A stretch of 64,000 nucleotides of DNA from assembly GCA_019694555.1 (NCBI GenBank), contig JAIBBS010000011.1, positions 1 through 64,000 of the forward strand, in the 5' to 3' direction. Positions 1 to 8,994 of this stretch are shown here, in pieces (the first letter of the stretch is position 1; the number at the start of each line of letters is the position of its first letter). The notes below the pieces were generated by a model. It was not told where the DNA came from and made no database searches. It was given only the letters and a program-made list of their open reading frames with translations. The stretch is from Nannocystaceae bacterium. GTDB taxonomy: Bacteria > Myxococcota_A > Polyangia > Nannocystales > Nannocystaceae. A program made the position numbers and the translations under genes.

Positions 1-1307
1 CCGCGGGCGAGGCGGCGCCGCTGGACACCAGCGGCTTCGCCGGCCGGGCGCCGCCGGTGCTCGGCGCCGGCGACGTGGGCACGTGCGACGTCGCGGCGCT
101 GCGCGAGGGCGTCGACGCGCTCGCGCGCGACCGCGTGCTGTGGTCGCCGTACGAAGGCCGACCGTTCGCGTCGGCCGCCCGCATCGCGGCGCTGCTGTGG
201 TCTGCGTGTCCCGAGCCGCCGCTGGTGATCGCGGCGGCACTCGATCACGCGGCGCACGAGGATGTCGGTGCCCCGCAGGCGCGCCCGCCCGACGCGGTCG
301 ATCGCCTGCTGCCGGGTCACCACGCGGTGCACGTCGGCAACGCGTGGTGGCAAGGGCCGGTGGCCGCGGCCACGCTGCGACGCCTGGCGGCCGCCGGCTG
401 TCCCGAGTATGCGCCGGTGCTCGGCCGCGGCGAGGACATCGACTGGCAGATCCCCGAAATCGGCACGACCTGTGGCCTGGGTGCGTACGGCTTCGAGCCG
501 CGCGAGCGCTACGACATGCGGCGCATGATCGCGGTGGTCGGGTGGTTGCGTGGTCGCGCCGTGCCGCTCGCGCTGGCCGAGCCGCTCGCGGACGCGCTGG
601 AGAACACGACCGCCGGCAAGCTCTACCAGGACGATGCGCTGGCGCCGGGCCTGTTGCTGCCTGCGGTGCGCAGTTCGTGGGTCACGATTGCGCGTCCGTT
701 CGAGGCGAACGAGCCGTGTGACCTCGAGGTGGGCCTGCACCACCTGCGCATCGGCGAACAGCGCCTCGAGCTCGACGTGGACGCGCCCGAGCAGTCCCTC
801 GATCGCGCGGGCCAGGCGCTCGACGACCTGCTGGTCCAGGCCGCCGCGCGATCGGGTGCGGCGAGCCAGCTGCGCGTCGACCGACGCGTGCCTACGCGGG
901 TGCTGCGAGCGCTGGCGACGCGAGCGCGGAGATTCGGTGTCCGCACGCTCGCGATCGAGGCGCTGGGGAGGTTCGCGGATCTGCCCGTGGTGCACGCCGA
1001 GCTGGCGAGCAGACCCGAGGGTCCCGTGGTGGTGACCATGCAGCTCGCGCACGATCGCATGGTCGCGACCTGCGCCAACGGCGTCACGCTGCGCGCTGCG
1101 ATCGCGTCCACGGATCCGGACACGGTCCATGCGCGCATGGCTGCGCTCGGTGAGCGCGCGCCCGAGTTCGATTGCGCGGGCTCGATCCGGATCTCGACGA
1201 CCGACGACATGCCGCTCGAGACCCTGCTCGCGATCAGCCCGGTGTTCGAGCTGGGCGAGCCGCTCAGTCCTGCGCGTCGCGAACGCTCGCAGGATCGAGG
1301 TCGATGA
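1..1307 (+). CDS. Unrecognised protein, 5'-truncated by the window edge
   Basis: The reading frame is open from base 3, and the first in-window start is a GTG at position 57. The gene therefore very probably begins upstream and only its C-terminal part (about 416-435 residues) is seen. I recognise no family. The protein is soluble-looking, rich in Ala, Arg, Leu and acidic residues, and has no membrane segment. Two alpha/beta stretches (near the middle and at the C-terminus, ending with a segment like ISTTDDMPLETLL) faintly recall the small periplasmic ExbD/TolR fold, but this is only a guess. The last 44 bases overlap the 3' end of fxsA on the other strand, so the two genes are convergent. 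Confidence 0.7.
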   Translation, partial: AGEAAPLDTSGFAGRAPPVLGAGDVGTCDVAALREGVDALARDRVLWSPYEGRPFASAARIAALLWSACPEPPLVIAAALDHAAHEDVGAPQARPPDAVDRLLPGHHAVHVGNAWWQGPVAAATLRRLAAAGCPEYAPVLGRGEDIDWQIPEIGTTCGLGAYGFEPRERYDMRRMIAVVGWLRGRAVPLALAEPLADALENTTAGKLYQDDALAPGLLLPAVRSSWVTIARPFEANEPCDLEVGLHHLRIGEQRLELDVDAPEQSLDRAGQALDDLLVQAAARSGAASQLRVDRRVPTRVLRALATRARRFGVRTLAIEALGRFADLPVVHAELASRPEGPVVVTMQLAHDRMVATCANGVTLRAAIASTDPDTVHARMAALGERAPEFDCAGSIRISTTDDMPLETLLAISPVFELGEPLSPARRERSQDRGR

Positions 1308-1719
1308 TCGGCGCCGAAGCGCCGCGTGTCTGCGCCTGCATCGCCGCGAACGAGCGTGCCTGCAGCCGCGAACCCAGCGCGCCGCCGACCCGCCGCGCGA
1401 GCACGCGCCGCACCGGCGGCAGCAACAGCGCCAACGCGAGGCCGTCGGAGATCACGCCGGGCACGATCAGCAGCGCGCCGGCGAGCACCAGCGCCGCGCG
1501 CTCGCCCAGCGCGGCGTCGACCGGCGCGCCGGTGATCGCGGCCTGCTGCACCGCGTGCAGCGCGGCGCGGGCCTGCGCCCGCGCGATCGCGACGCCGGCG
1601 ACGGCGCTGCCGAGCACGAGCCCGAAGGTCGGCAGACCGCCGAGGCTGCGGCCGAGCACGACGAGCAGCCACAGCTCGAGCACGGCGAAGGCGAGCAGCG
1701 CGAGCGGCAGCGGTCGCAT
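1264..1719 (-). CDS. fxsA: FxsA family membrane protein
   Basis: This 151-residue protein matches FxsA (suppressor of F exclusion of phage T7) in length and layout. It has two hydrophobic segments near the N-terminus (about residues 4-24 and 28-46), a third around residues 76-100 holding the typical ALLIVPGVISD stretch, and a cytoplasmic tail. FxsA proteins are inner-membrane proteins of unknown biochemical role; in E. coli, overexpression relieves exclusion of T7 by the F plasmid. The ATG at 1719 is the natural start because it begins the first membrane segment. The gene is convergent with, and overlaps by 44 bases, the gene on its left. A 68-base spacer separates it from the lipoprotein gene upstream on its right, which is on the same strand. 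Confidence 0.88.
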   Translation of the reverse strand: MRPLPLALLAFAVLELWLLVVLGRSLGGLPTFGLVLGSAVAGVAIARAQARAALHAVQQAAITGAPVDAALGERAALVLAGALLIVPGVISDGLALALLLPPVRRVLARRVGGALGSRLQARSFAAMQAQTRGASAPIIDLDPASVRDAQD

Positions 1720-1787
1720 GGTCGCGGCCAGCGTAGCGCGATCTCGCGGCCCCGGCACGAACGCGCGGTGGGATCGCGGCGCCGCGC

Positions 1788-3209
1788 TCAGCCGGCCGGG
1801 GTGCACGCGGCGTTCTGCAGGCCCCAGCCGGTCATGTCCGAGTAGGTATAGGCCCAGCCGAGCTCGGCGTAGTTCGCGATCTCCTCGGTGACGGGATCGT
1901 AGCGCGTGGCGGTGCCGCCGATCGCGACGACCCAGATCCGACCCTCGTGATCGATGCTGATGCCGTTGGGGTACCAGACGTTGTTGCCGGCGCCGAGGTC
2001 GTCGGGCTGGATCTCGAACGGCTCGCTCATCTGCAGCGTGATCGGATCGATCCACGCGATGCCCTTGGCGGCGGTGGCGTCGAAGCCGAGCCAGAACGTC
2101 ATCCACATGCGTCCGTCGGGGCCCTGTTGGATGCCGCCCTCGCCGCGCGCGACGTGGTTGTTCACCAGCGCCCAGGTCTCGGTCGGCGGATCGAAGCGCG
2201 CGGCCGAGGCGGCACCGCCGAGCTCGGGCAGCGCGCCGCTGTTGTCGCCCAGCGACGCGGAGACCCACACGCGGCCCTGGGCGTCGACGGTGATGCCATA
2301 GGCGACCACCGGTGCGGGCCAGACCTGGACCTCGTAGGTCTCGCGATCGATGCGGGCGAGCAGCGACTGTCCGCCGTTGGGTTGCTTGTTGCTGATCCAG
2401 AAGTTGCCTTCGGCGTCCGCGGCACCGCCGTAGGCGCCCAGGCCCTGGCACGGGAATCCCGGCACCGTCCGGTCGACCAGCGAGCTGCCGTCGTCGCCGT
2501 CGAGCAGGTGCACATGGACCTCCGGCTCGGTGCTGGAGCAGCCCGAGGTCCACACCACCTCGTCGTGGTACGTGCAGGTCGCTTCGTCGAGCTCGCCCGG
2601 TGCCCACGCGATCGGTCGCTGGCTGGTGTAGGCGAAGTCGCGCGACCACGCGAGGCAGTCGTCGGCGCCGAAGGGCAAGATGTCGTCCTTGCCGGTCGAG
2701 GTCTGCAGCCCGGGCTCGCCGTTGGCCATGGGGTCGCACGATGCGGGATCGGTCCAGAACGCCGCGACGCCACCGTTGCGGTTGGCGACCGCCGCCTTGC
2801 TGCCGCCGAGGCTGACCGAGGTCCGCGAGGGATCGCCGGCGCCGTCGCTGCGGGTGACGTAGCGCGCGGCCTCGACCAGCGTGTCGGTGTCGAGCTTGGC
2901 GACCACGCCGTCGTTGCTCAGCGAGATCCAGATCGCGCTGCGTCCGGTGGACGAGCCGCAGCCGCAGGGGGTGTCCGGCGTGGTGTCGTCGCCGACGTCG
3001 AACTTCGCAGCGTCGTCGGAGCCGTCCGCGTGGCCCTCGCCCGCGGAGCCGGCATCGGCGTCGTCGCCGGTGTCGCGCGATCCGGCGGCGGAGGTCGTGG
3101 AGGCGTCGGAGGTCGACCCGAACGCGCCGCCGCCGGGGGCGTCGACGCCACACGCGAGCGCGAACACGGTGGTCGAATAGGCCGCGTGGACGAGGCGAGC
3201 GCGGGGCAT
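1788..3209 (-). CDS. Secreted lipoprotein with Vgb/NHL-like beta-propeller
   Basis: 473 residues. The N-terminus has basic residues, a hydrophobic core and a lipobox (VFALAC, Cys20), followed by a Ser/Thr/Asp/Gly-rich linker to about residue 100, a typical myxobacterial surface lipoprotein. The rest consists of blade-like repeats with motifs such as GITVDAQGRVWVS, GPDGRMWMTFW and ISIDHEGRIWVVA. These resemble the streptogramin lyase (Vgb)/SMP-30/NHL six-bladed propellers. Such domains often bind ligands or carry hydrolase or lyase activity, but I cannot assign a substrate. Several cysteine pairs fit an oxidising compartment. It lies downstream of the kinase gene on the same strand, with a spacer containing inverted repeats, so it may be a separate transcription unit. 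The lipoprotein call is firm and the function is open. Confidence 0.8.
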   Translation of the reverse strand: MPRARLVHAAYSTTVFALACGVDAPGGGAFGSTSDASTTSAAGSRDTGDDADAGSAGEGHADGSDDAAKFDVGDDTTPDTPCGCGSSTGRSAIWISLSNDGVVAKLDTDTLVEAARYVTRSDGAGDPSRTSVSLGGSKAAVANRNGGVAAFWTDPASCDPMANGEPGLQTSTGKDDILPFGADDCLAWSRDFAYTSQRPIAWAPGELDEATCTYHDEVVWTSGCSSTEPEVHVHLLDGDDGSSLVDRTVPGFPCQGLGAYGGAADAEGNFWISNKQPNGGQSLLARIDRETYEVQVWPAPVVAYGITVDAQGRVWVSASLGDNSGALPELGGAASAARFDPPTETWALVNNHVARGEGGIQQGPDGRMWMTFWLGFDATAAKGIAWIDPITLQMSEPFEIQPDDLGAGNNVWYPNGISIDHEGRIWVVAIGGTATRYDPVTEEIANYAELGWAYTYSDMTGWGLQNAACTPAG

Positions 3210-3242
3210 GTCGATGCAGACGCGGGCCCCGGGCGGCTGTCT

Positions 3243-3293
3243 GCGCCCGGCCGCAAAAACCTCGAATTCGGGCGCGTACGAGGGGCTAGCCCC
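3243..3293 (-). terminator. Hairpin cluster at the 3' end of the kinase gene
   Basis: A perfect 12-base palindrome (GGGGCTAGCCCC, 3282-3293) contains the TAG stop of the kinase gene. Just downstream on the minus strand a 7-bp inverted repeat (GCGCCCG/CGGGCGC, arms 3269-3275 and 3243-3249) encloses a run of five T. The T-run lies in the loop rather than after the stem, so this is not a canonical intrinsic terminator. Confidence 0.4.
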
Positions 3294-5847
3294 CGCCGGG
3301 GTCGTGCTCGTCGAGCCAGCGCCGCATGGTCGCGAGCTCGGCGGCACCGGTCTCCACGCCCACGAGGCGATCCGCGGCGGTGCGCGCCAGCGCCAGCGCG
3401 CCGGCGCGATCGTGCGCGAGCATGCCGGTGGCGAGGTTGAACTCGACGATGGCCTTGGTGCGCGCCGGCACCGGATCGAGCGCGCCGAGGATCGCATCGG
3501 CGGATCGGAACGCACGCAGCGCGGCCTCGCCGTCGCCGCGGCGCTCGTGCGTGACGCCGAGCTCGATGTCCTCGCCCGCGACCTGCTCGCTGCGCGCGCC
3601 GAAGCGCTCCACCTGCAGCGCGCGCGCGCGCTCGAGCAGTGCCAACGCCGCGTCGAGGCGGCCGCGCTCGCGCTCGAGCCGGCCGGCGTTGTGCAGCAGA
3701 TCCGGGTACGACGGGTGGCGCTCGCCGTCGCCGCTGCGGACGCGCTCGATCGCGGTGGCGTAGCGCTGCGCCGCCTCGTCGAGACGGCCCTGCGCGCGCG
3801 CGGCCGCACCCAGGTTGCTCAGCAGCAGGATCACGTGCGTGTGGTGCGGGCCGAGCTCGGCCTCGTAGGTCGCGACCGCCTCGAGCCACAGCGGCTCGGC
3901 GTCGTCGAGGCGGCCGAGTCGACCGAACACGAACCCGAGGTTGGCGGTGGCCTGGGCGCGATCGCTGGGGTCGTCGCTGGCCTGCTCGTCGAGCAATGCG
4001 AGCGCGCGCTCGACGTGGGGCAGCGCCTCGCTGGGGCGGTCGTGGGTCGTCAGCACCAGACCCCAGGCCTGCTCGAGCGCGAACGGCTCGCGCGTGCCCG
4101 CTGGCAGCTGCGCGCCGGCCTGACTCGACAGCTCGAGCGCGTGCAGCGACTCGTCGAGCTGCAGTCGTTGCACGCCCAGCATCAGGCCCAGCGCGCGCCA
4201 GGCATGGGCGCGCAGCTGCACGTCGCCGCTGCGCTCGGCCGCGAGCGTCGCGCGGCGCAGCGCCGCGGTGGCTTCGTCGACGCGACCCTGGCCGAAGCGC
4301 ACCGCGCCGAGCACGATCTCGGCCTGGGCCTCGACGCCGTCGTCGCGGCGCTCGCGATCGGCGGCCAGCAGCGGCGTGACCAGGGCCTCCGCGCCGGCGA
4401 GATCGCCGAAGTCCTCGAGCACGCGGGCCTGCGCCACCGCTGCCTCGGCGGTCGATACCTCGGGCGACGGCGGCGTGCCGTGGCCGCGCGCGAGCAGGGT
4501 CGCGGCAGCGCAGTCGTCGATCGGCGACAGCGAGGCCGCAGCCGTGACGGCCTCGGCCGAGTCCCGCGCGCCGACGTTGTCCAGCAGCGTCCGCAGCTCC
4601 GTGAGCTGCGTGTCCAGGCACAGGTTGCGCGCATCCATCAGCGACGCGGACTGGGTGTGCTCGACCAGCGTCGCGCGGCAGTTGTCCCGCCGCGCCTGCG
4701 CCCAACGCTGCGTCCAGCGGTCGAGGTGCGCACCGATGCGCTGGGCGTGCAGCGTCGCGTCGGGGGTCGCGCGCGCCTCGAGCTGCGCGGCCAGGGCCTG
4801 CGCGACGTCGGCGTGCCACAGCGAAGCCACTGCGGCGCCGCTGCGCTCGCAGTCGTCGCGCGGCGGCACGATCGCGAACGCGACCGCGCCGGCGACCGCC
4901 GCCAGGCCCACGAGCGCGCCGGCCCGCCGTCGCGGCACCATCGCGGCGAGGATCGGATCGAGCGCGGCCGGACGTCGCTCGCGCGTCGGGGTCAGCCCCG
5001 CCAGCAGCAGCCGCCGCAATCGCTCGGACACACCGGCGCGTCGCGGCAGCGTCACGCGCTCGAGCTTGCGCGCGAGCAGCTCGGTCGCGGCCACGCCCTG
5101 CCACGGCAGCTGACCCCACAGCGCCTCGGTCAGCGCGGCGCAGAACGTGTAGACGTCGGTACGCACATCGACGAGCTCGCCGCGGTGTTGCTCGGGTGCC
5201 ATGTAGCGCGGCGTGCCGGCGGCGGCGGTCTCCGACGCGGCGCCGCCGCGTGCGACGGCGCTGGCATCGGAGCGCGCGAGCCCGAAGTCGAGCACCTTGG
5301 CGCGGCCGTCGGGCAGCACCATGACGTTGGCGGGCTTGAAGTCGCGGTGGATCACGCCGCGGGCGTGCGCGGCCGCGAGGCCCAGGCCCGCGGCGTGGAA
5401 GGTGCGCAGGATCTCGCGCACGTCGCGGGGCTCGCTCGCGAGCCAGCGCGCGAGGTCGATGCCCTCGACGCGCTCCATCGCCACGAACACGCGGCCGTCG
5501 GTGAGCCCGGCGTCGAACACCGTGACGATGCCGGGGTGCGACAGGCTCGCGAGCACGCGGGCCTCTCGCAGCAGTCGGTCGCGCGCGGCGGGGTCCTCGT
5601 CGCGGCTGCGCTGCAGCACCTTGATCGCGACCTCGCGATCGAGCTGCCGATCGTGCGCGGCGTAGACCAGGCCGTTGCCGCCGCTGCCCAGCGGCTGCAG
5701 CAGGCGGTAGCGGCCGCCGATCTCGACCGCGACGTCGTCGTCGCCGAACAGCGCAGCGGCGCTGCGCGCCTCGGCCAGGCGCGCGCCGAGCGGATCCTCG
5801 GTGTCGCGGGCTGCATCGAAGCGGCGCGTGAGGTCGTCGTCGGTCAC
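3286..5847 (-). CDS. Ser/Thr protein kinase with TPR-like C-terminal region
   Basis: 853 residues starting at a GTG. The N-terminal half is a complete eukaryotic-type (Hanks) kinase: glycine loop GSGGNG (about 54-59), VAIK lysine (K76), catalytic loop HRDFKPAN (167-174), DFG (187-189) and an APE-like MAPEQ (216-220). A single membrane segment at about 310-328 places the kinase in the cytoplasm. The remaining 500 residues, outside the membrane, are Ala/Leu/Arg-rich helical repeats of tetratricopeptide type, with motifs such as ANLGFVFGRLGRLDDAEPL. This design is common in Nannocystis/Plesiocystis-like genomes. An ECF sigma factor gene lies 70 bases upstream on the same strand, so the two are probably co-transcribed and functionally paired. 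The kinase substrate is unknown. Confidence 0.92.
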   Translation of the reverse strand: MTDDDLTRRFDAARDTEDPLGARLAEARSAAALFGDDDVAVEIGGRYRLLQPLGSGGNGLVYAAHDRQLDREVAIKVLQRSRDEDPAARDRLLREARVLASLSHPGIVTVFDAGLTDGRVFVAMERVEGIDLARWLASEPRDVREILRTFHAAGLGLAAAHARGVIHRDFKPANVMVLPDGRAKVLDFGLARSDASAVARGGAASETAAAGTPRYMAPEQHRGELVDVRTDVYTFCAALTEALWGQLPWQGVAATELLARKLERVTLPRRAGVSERLRRLLLAGLTPTRERRPAALDPILAAMVPRRRAGALVGLAAVAGAVAFAIVPPRDDCERSGAAVASLWHADVAQALAAQLEARATPDATLHAQRIGAHLDRWTQRWAQARRDNCRATLVEHTQSASLMDARNLCLDTQLTELRTLLDNVGARDSAEAVTAAASLSPIDDCAAATLLARGHGTPPSPEVSTAEAAVAQARVLEDFGDLAGAEALVTPLLAADRERRDDGVEAQAEIVLGAVRFGQGRVDEATAALRRATLAAERSGDVQLRAHAWRALGLMLGVQRLQLDESLHALELSSQAGAQLPAGTREPFALEQAWGLVLTTHDRPSEALPHVERALALLDEQASDDPSDRAQATANLGFVFGRLGRLDDAEPLWLEAVATYEAELGPHHTHVILLLSNLGAAARAQGRLDEAAQRYATAIERVRSGDGERHPSYPDLLHNAGRLERERGRLDAALALLERARALQVERFGARSEQVAGEDIELGVTHERRGDGEAALRAFRSADAILGALDPVPARTKAIVEFNLATGMLAHDRAGALALARTAADRLVGVETGAAELATMRRWLDEHDPGGG

Positions 5848-5917
5848 GGCGGCCGCACGATTGTCGCGCGCGGCCGCGGGCGATGGTCAAGCCGCTCGCC
5901 CCGGCGCCTGCGCGGGG

Positions 5918-6550
5918 TCACGGCGACTCGTGCGCGACGTCGTGGATCCGCGCGGCCCAGGCGTCGAAATCGTCGTCGGTGGCGCCCAGGCGCGCCTCGC
6001 TGCCGAGCGCCGCGAGCTGGGCGCGGACCAGCTCGCGCGCGCGCTGCAGCCGGGTACGGATCGCCGAGGCGCTGACGCCGAGGATCTGCGCCAGCTCGTC
6101 GCTGTTGAGGCGCTCCCAGTAGCTGAGCTCGAGCACGACCTGGGCGTCGAGCGGCACGCGCCGCAGCGCCTCGAGCAGCAGGCGGCGATCGTCGTGGGCT
6201 GCGATCGCGCGGCTGGGTGAGTTCGACAGCTCGCACGCGCACGCGACCGAGGGATCGAGCGCGGCAGCGTGCCGGGGACTGCGACGCAGCGCGTCGATCA
6301 GCTGGTTGCGCGCGATGGTGAACATCCACGCGCGGAAGCTGGTGTCGTCGCGCAGGGCCTCGGCCTTGTCGAGCGCCGCGAGCAGGGTCGCCTGCGCGAG
6401 GTCGTCGGCGCCCTCGTCGATCTTGTCGCGGAAGAACCGGCGCAGGCGCTGGAACCACCGCCCGAACAGCGCGCGGCCAGCGGCGCGATCGCCCGCCCGC
6501 CACGCTCGCAGTGCCGCGGTGTCGTCCACGCGGTGATGGTAGCCAATCAT
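5918..6550 (-). CDS. ECF-type RNA polymerase sigma factor
   Basis: 210 residues with sigma-70 regions 2 and 4 and no regions 1 or 3. Region 2 has the core-binding/-10 helix pattern (DDLAQATLLAALDKA and FRAWMFTIARNQLIDALRR). Region 4 has a helix-turn-helix (LNSDELAQILGVSASAIRTR followed by LQRAREL). I chose the ATG at 6550; a GTG at 6529 is an in-frame alternative and neither has a clear ribosome site. The gene is immediately upstream of a membrane Ser/Thr kinase on the same strand, an arrangement in which the kinase may replace an anti-sigma factor; that role is inference. The neighbouring lipoprotein gene at 6624 is divergent. Confidence 0.9.
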   Translation of the reverse strand: MIGYHHRVDDTAALRAWRAGDRAAGRALFGRWFQRLRRFFRDKIDEGADDLAQATLLAALDKAEALRDDTSFRAWMFTIARNQLIDALRRSPRHAAALDPSVACACELSNSPSRAIAAHDDRRLLLEALRRVPLDAQVVLELSYWERLNSDELAQILGVSASAIRTRLQRARELVRAQLAALGSEARLGATDDDFDAWAARIHDVAHESP

Positions 6551-6623
6551 GCGGCGGCATCGGGCGCGCCGGGCATCGTGTCCGACCGGCGCCCGCAGCG
6601 ACGGCGTGTCGTATGCTCTGGGC

Positions 6624-7079
6624 ATGCTCGCGCGCCACGCCATGGCCTCGCTGGTGTGCGGCGCGCTCGTGTGCGGCTGCCGCGGTGACCTGCTGGCGAA
6701 GGCGGAGCTGCACGGGGAAGGCGTCGCGCAGGCGCGCATCGCCAGCGGGCCGGACGCGCTCGCGCTGTGGGGACAGGTCGAGGGCAAGTGGCGCGGTGGC
6801 AAGCTCGACAAGCTGCCGGTCGCCTGGGACGTCGAGGTCACCCAGCAGGGCACGCTGGTGGAGCGGCTGGCGTGCGACACCGACCACGTCGAGTCGGTGA
6901 TCTGTGGCGTGCACGCCTTCGTCGACGGCGTGCACGAAGCGGACTGCGAGCTCCGCCTGAGCTGCCGCATGCCCGCGCTCGCGCCGGGCGAGGTGGTCCT
7001 CGACGTCACCGGGCGCATGCTGCGACCGGCGCAGATCCTCGCGATCACGGAGATGTCGCTGCACGTGCGGGCGGACTGA
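6624..7079 (+). CDS. Small lipoprotein of unknown function
   Basis: 151 residues. The ATG at 6624 is preferred over upstream in-frame codons because it directly begins a lipoprotein signal (MLARHAMASLVCGALVCGC, putative lipid-modified Cys at about 19). The mature part is a compact beta-rich domain with three further cysteines around residues 90-115 (LACDTD, VICGVHAF, ADCELRLSC), probably disulfide-bonded. No family recognised. It is divergent from the sigma factor gene, with about 73 bases between starts. Its TGA stop is the first part of a dispersed repeat element. Confidence 0.75.
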   Translation: MLARHAMASLVCGALVCGCRGDLLAKAELHGEGVAQARIASGPDALALWGQVEGKWRGGKLDKLPVAWDVEVTQQGTLVERLACDTDHVESVICGVHAFVDGVHEADCELRLSCRMPALAPGEVVLDVTGRMLRPAQILAITEMSLHVRAD

Positions 7080-7132
7080 GAGCCTGTCCGCGGATGCTGA
7101 CGGGCTCTCGTCGCGGCGCTTCCTCTCCATCG
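7078..7132 (+). repeat. Dispersed stop-codon-abutting repeat, copy A
   Basis: Starting inside the TGA stop of the lipoprotein gene is GAGAGCC, then a 17-base spacer, then GGCTCTC, forming a 7-bp hairpin. It continues with GTCGCGGCGCTTCCTCTCCA. The first 38 bases match 34 of 38 with copy B (41497-41534, opposite strand), also at a stop codon. The GGATGCTGACGGG and GCGCTTCC parts recur in copy C (about 54965-55017). It is likely a transcription-termination or 3'-end element. There is no T-tract. Confidence 0.55.
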
Positions 7133-7153
7133 ACTGACGCGGCGTCGCACGCC

Positions 7154-8989
7154 TCAGCGCCACAACGCGTCGCGCAGCCCCGACGCGCGTTCGATGCGGC
7201 GGCCGATGGCGTCCGCGACGACCTCGGGCGTGCCCAGCAGCGTGACGCCGTGGCGTGCGCGCGTGACCCCGGTGTAGAGCAGCTCGCGGGTCAGGAGCGG
7301 TGAGGTCTGCGGTGGGATCACCAGCGCGACGCGGTCGAACTCCGAGCCCTGACTCTTGTGCACGGTCATGGCGAAGACCGTCTCGACCGCGGGCAGGCGC
7401 GACGGTGGCAGCGCGCGGAGGCTGCCGTCCTCGCCGGGGAAGAACGCGCGCAGCTGGCCGGCGACGTCGCGTGCGACCACGCCGACGTCGCCGTTGAAGA
7501 GCCCCAGCTGGTAGTCGTTGGCGGTCACGAGCACCGGCCGGCCGTCGTACCAGGGGCCGTCGGCGGCGAGGCGGCCCGACTCGAGCAGCAGTCGCTCGAT
7601 CACCGCGTTGATGCGCTCGACCCCGAACGCGCCGCGACGGTGGGCGCACAGCACCCGGAACGCGCCGAGCGCCTGCAGTCGCGCCGCGGGATCGTCGGTC
7701 GCGAGGTAGGGTTGCAGCGCCGCGAGCACCAACGGTCGCAGCGTCGCCGGCACCGCCGCGCCGTCGGACAGCGGCACCAGGCGCACCGCACCGCCGCCGC
7801 CGTGGCGCAGCAGCGTCAGCGCCCGATCCCGTTCGCCGCGCTTGATCGCCTCGGCCAGGCTGCCCAGGCCGCCCTCGTCGCGGAAGCGGTGGTTGTGCAC
7901 GAGATCGACCAGACAGTCGGCGACCGCGGGCGCGGCCGCATCGACGTCGATGGCGAAGCCGGCCGGCGCGAGCGCCTCGGCCAGCGCGGCCGAGCGCCCG
8001 CCGTCCTCGCGCGTGCCCGCGTCGCACAGATCGCCGAGGATCGCACCGGCCTCGACGCTCGCGAGCTGGTGCTTGTCGCCGACCAGGATCACGCGCGCGT
8101 CGGGGCGCACCGCGTCGACCAGCTTGGTCAGCAGGGCGAGGTCGATCATCGACGCCTCGTCGACCAGCACCACGTCGGCCAGCACCGGCGCGTCGGCGTC
8201 GTGGCTGAAGCGGGTCGGCGCGCCGGGGCGGAAACCCAGCAGGCGATGGATCGTGGTCGCCGTGCGCGGCAGCGCGGCGATCACCGCCGCGTCGCACGGC
8301 AGCGCGGCGATCGACGCGCCGATGGCCTCGACCATGCGCGCCGCGGCCTTGCCGGTCGGGGCCGCGAGCGCGACCCGCAGCGGCTTGCCGTGCTCGCGCA
8401 GCGCCAGCGTCTGCAGCAGCGCGAGCATGCGCACCACCGTGGTGGTCTTGCCGGTGCCGGGTCCGCCGCTGAGCACGGTGAGCCCGCGCAGGCTCGCGAC
8501 CGCCGCGGCCTCGCGCTGGCGCGGATCGGCGACGAAGCCGGCGACCGGCGCGAACAGCTGCTCGAGCAAGCGACCGAGATCGGGCGCGGCCGCGTGCTGC
8601 CGCTGTGCGCGGCGGCGCAGATCCGCGGCCAGGCGCCGCTGGTAGTCGAAGTAGCGGAACAGGTACAGCCGCGCGTCGCCATCGAACACCAGCGGCGTGG
8701 GCTCGCTGCCGTCGCCGACGACGCTGCCGCCTTGGCCCAGCGCCATGACCCACTCGAACATCGTCGGCAGCCGGACGTCGCGCAGCGGCTCGCCCTCGCG
8801 ATCCAGCAGCGGCCGCGCCAACACGCGGCGCAGATCGGCGCAGACGTGCCCCATGCCGACCGCACGCGAGGCCCACGCCGCGCCCAGCAGCAGCGGCTCG
8901 CCCGCGGCGGGATCGAGCGCGCCCAGCGTGCGCGCCAGCTGCACGTCGATCGGCGCGAACACGCCGGCCTCGGCGAGGCGCTCGAGCAT
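7154..8989 (-). CDS. recD: Exodeoxyribonuclease V alpha subunit (RecD)
   Basis: 611 residues, the usual RecD length. A small N-terminal domain is followed by a superfamily 1 helicase: Walker [10 protein letters not shown] (about 175-183), motif II DEAS (about 277-280), Walker-B-adjacent [14 protein letters not shown], and C-terminal UvrD-like motifs [10 protein letters not shown] and LYTGVTRAR. RecD is the fast 5'-3' motor of RecBCD, which resects double-strand ends for recombination. The ATG at 8989 lies just inside the end of recB; a GTG at 8998 would give a 4-base GTGA overlap with the recB stop, so the two genes are translationally coupled. The stop is convergent with the lipoprotein gene to the left, across the copy A repeat. 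Confidence 0.96.
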   Translation of the reverse strand: MLERLAEAGVFAPIDVQLARTLGALDPAAGEPLLLGAAWASRAVGMGHVCADLRRVLARPLLDREGEPLRDVRLPTMFEWVMALGQGGSVVGDGSEPTPLVFDGDARLYLFRYFDYQRRLAADLRRRAQRQHAAAPDLGRLLEQLFAPVAGFVADPRQREAAAVASLRGLTVLSGGPGTGKTTTVVRMLALLQTLALREHGKPLRVALAAPTGKAAARMVEAIGASIAALPCDAAVIAALPRTATTIHRLLGFRPGAPTRFSHDADAPVLADVVLVDEASMIDLALLTKLVDAVRPDARVILVGDKHQLASVEAGAILGDLCDAGTREDGGRSAALAEALAPAGFAIDVDAAAPAVADCLVDLVHNHRFRDEGGLGSLAEAIKRGERDRALTLLRHGGGGAVRLVPLSDGAAVPATLRPLVLAALQPYLATDDPAARLQALGAFRVLCAHRRGAFGVERINAVIERLLLESGRLAADGPWYDGRPVLVTANDYQLGLFNGDVGVVARDVAGQLRAFFPGEDGSLRALPPSRLPAVETVFAMTVHKSQGSEFDRVALVIPPQTSPLLTRELLYTGVTRARHGVTLLGTPEVVADAIGRRIERASGLRDALWR

Positions 8990-8994
8990 CGCGG

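Noticed and set aside
2918-5890. A nearly 1000-residue minus-strand frame and other very long frames throughout the window
   Set aside because: High GC gives long open frames in all phases. These are Arg/Ala/Pro-rich, lack family motifs and overlap genes with clear domains, so they are shadows.
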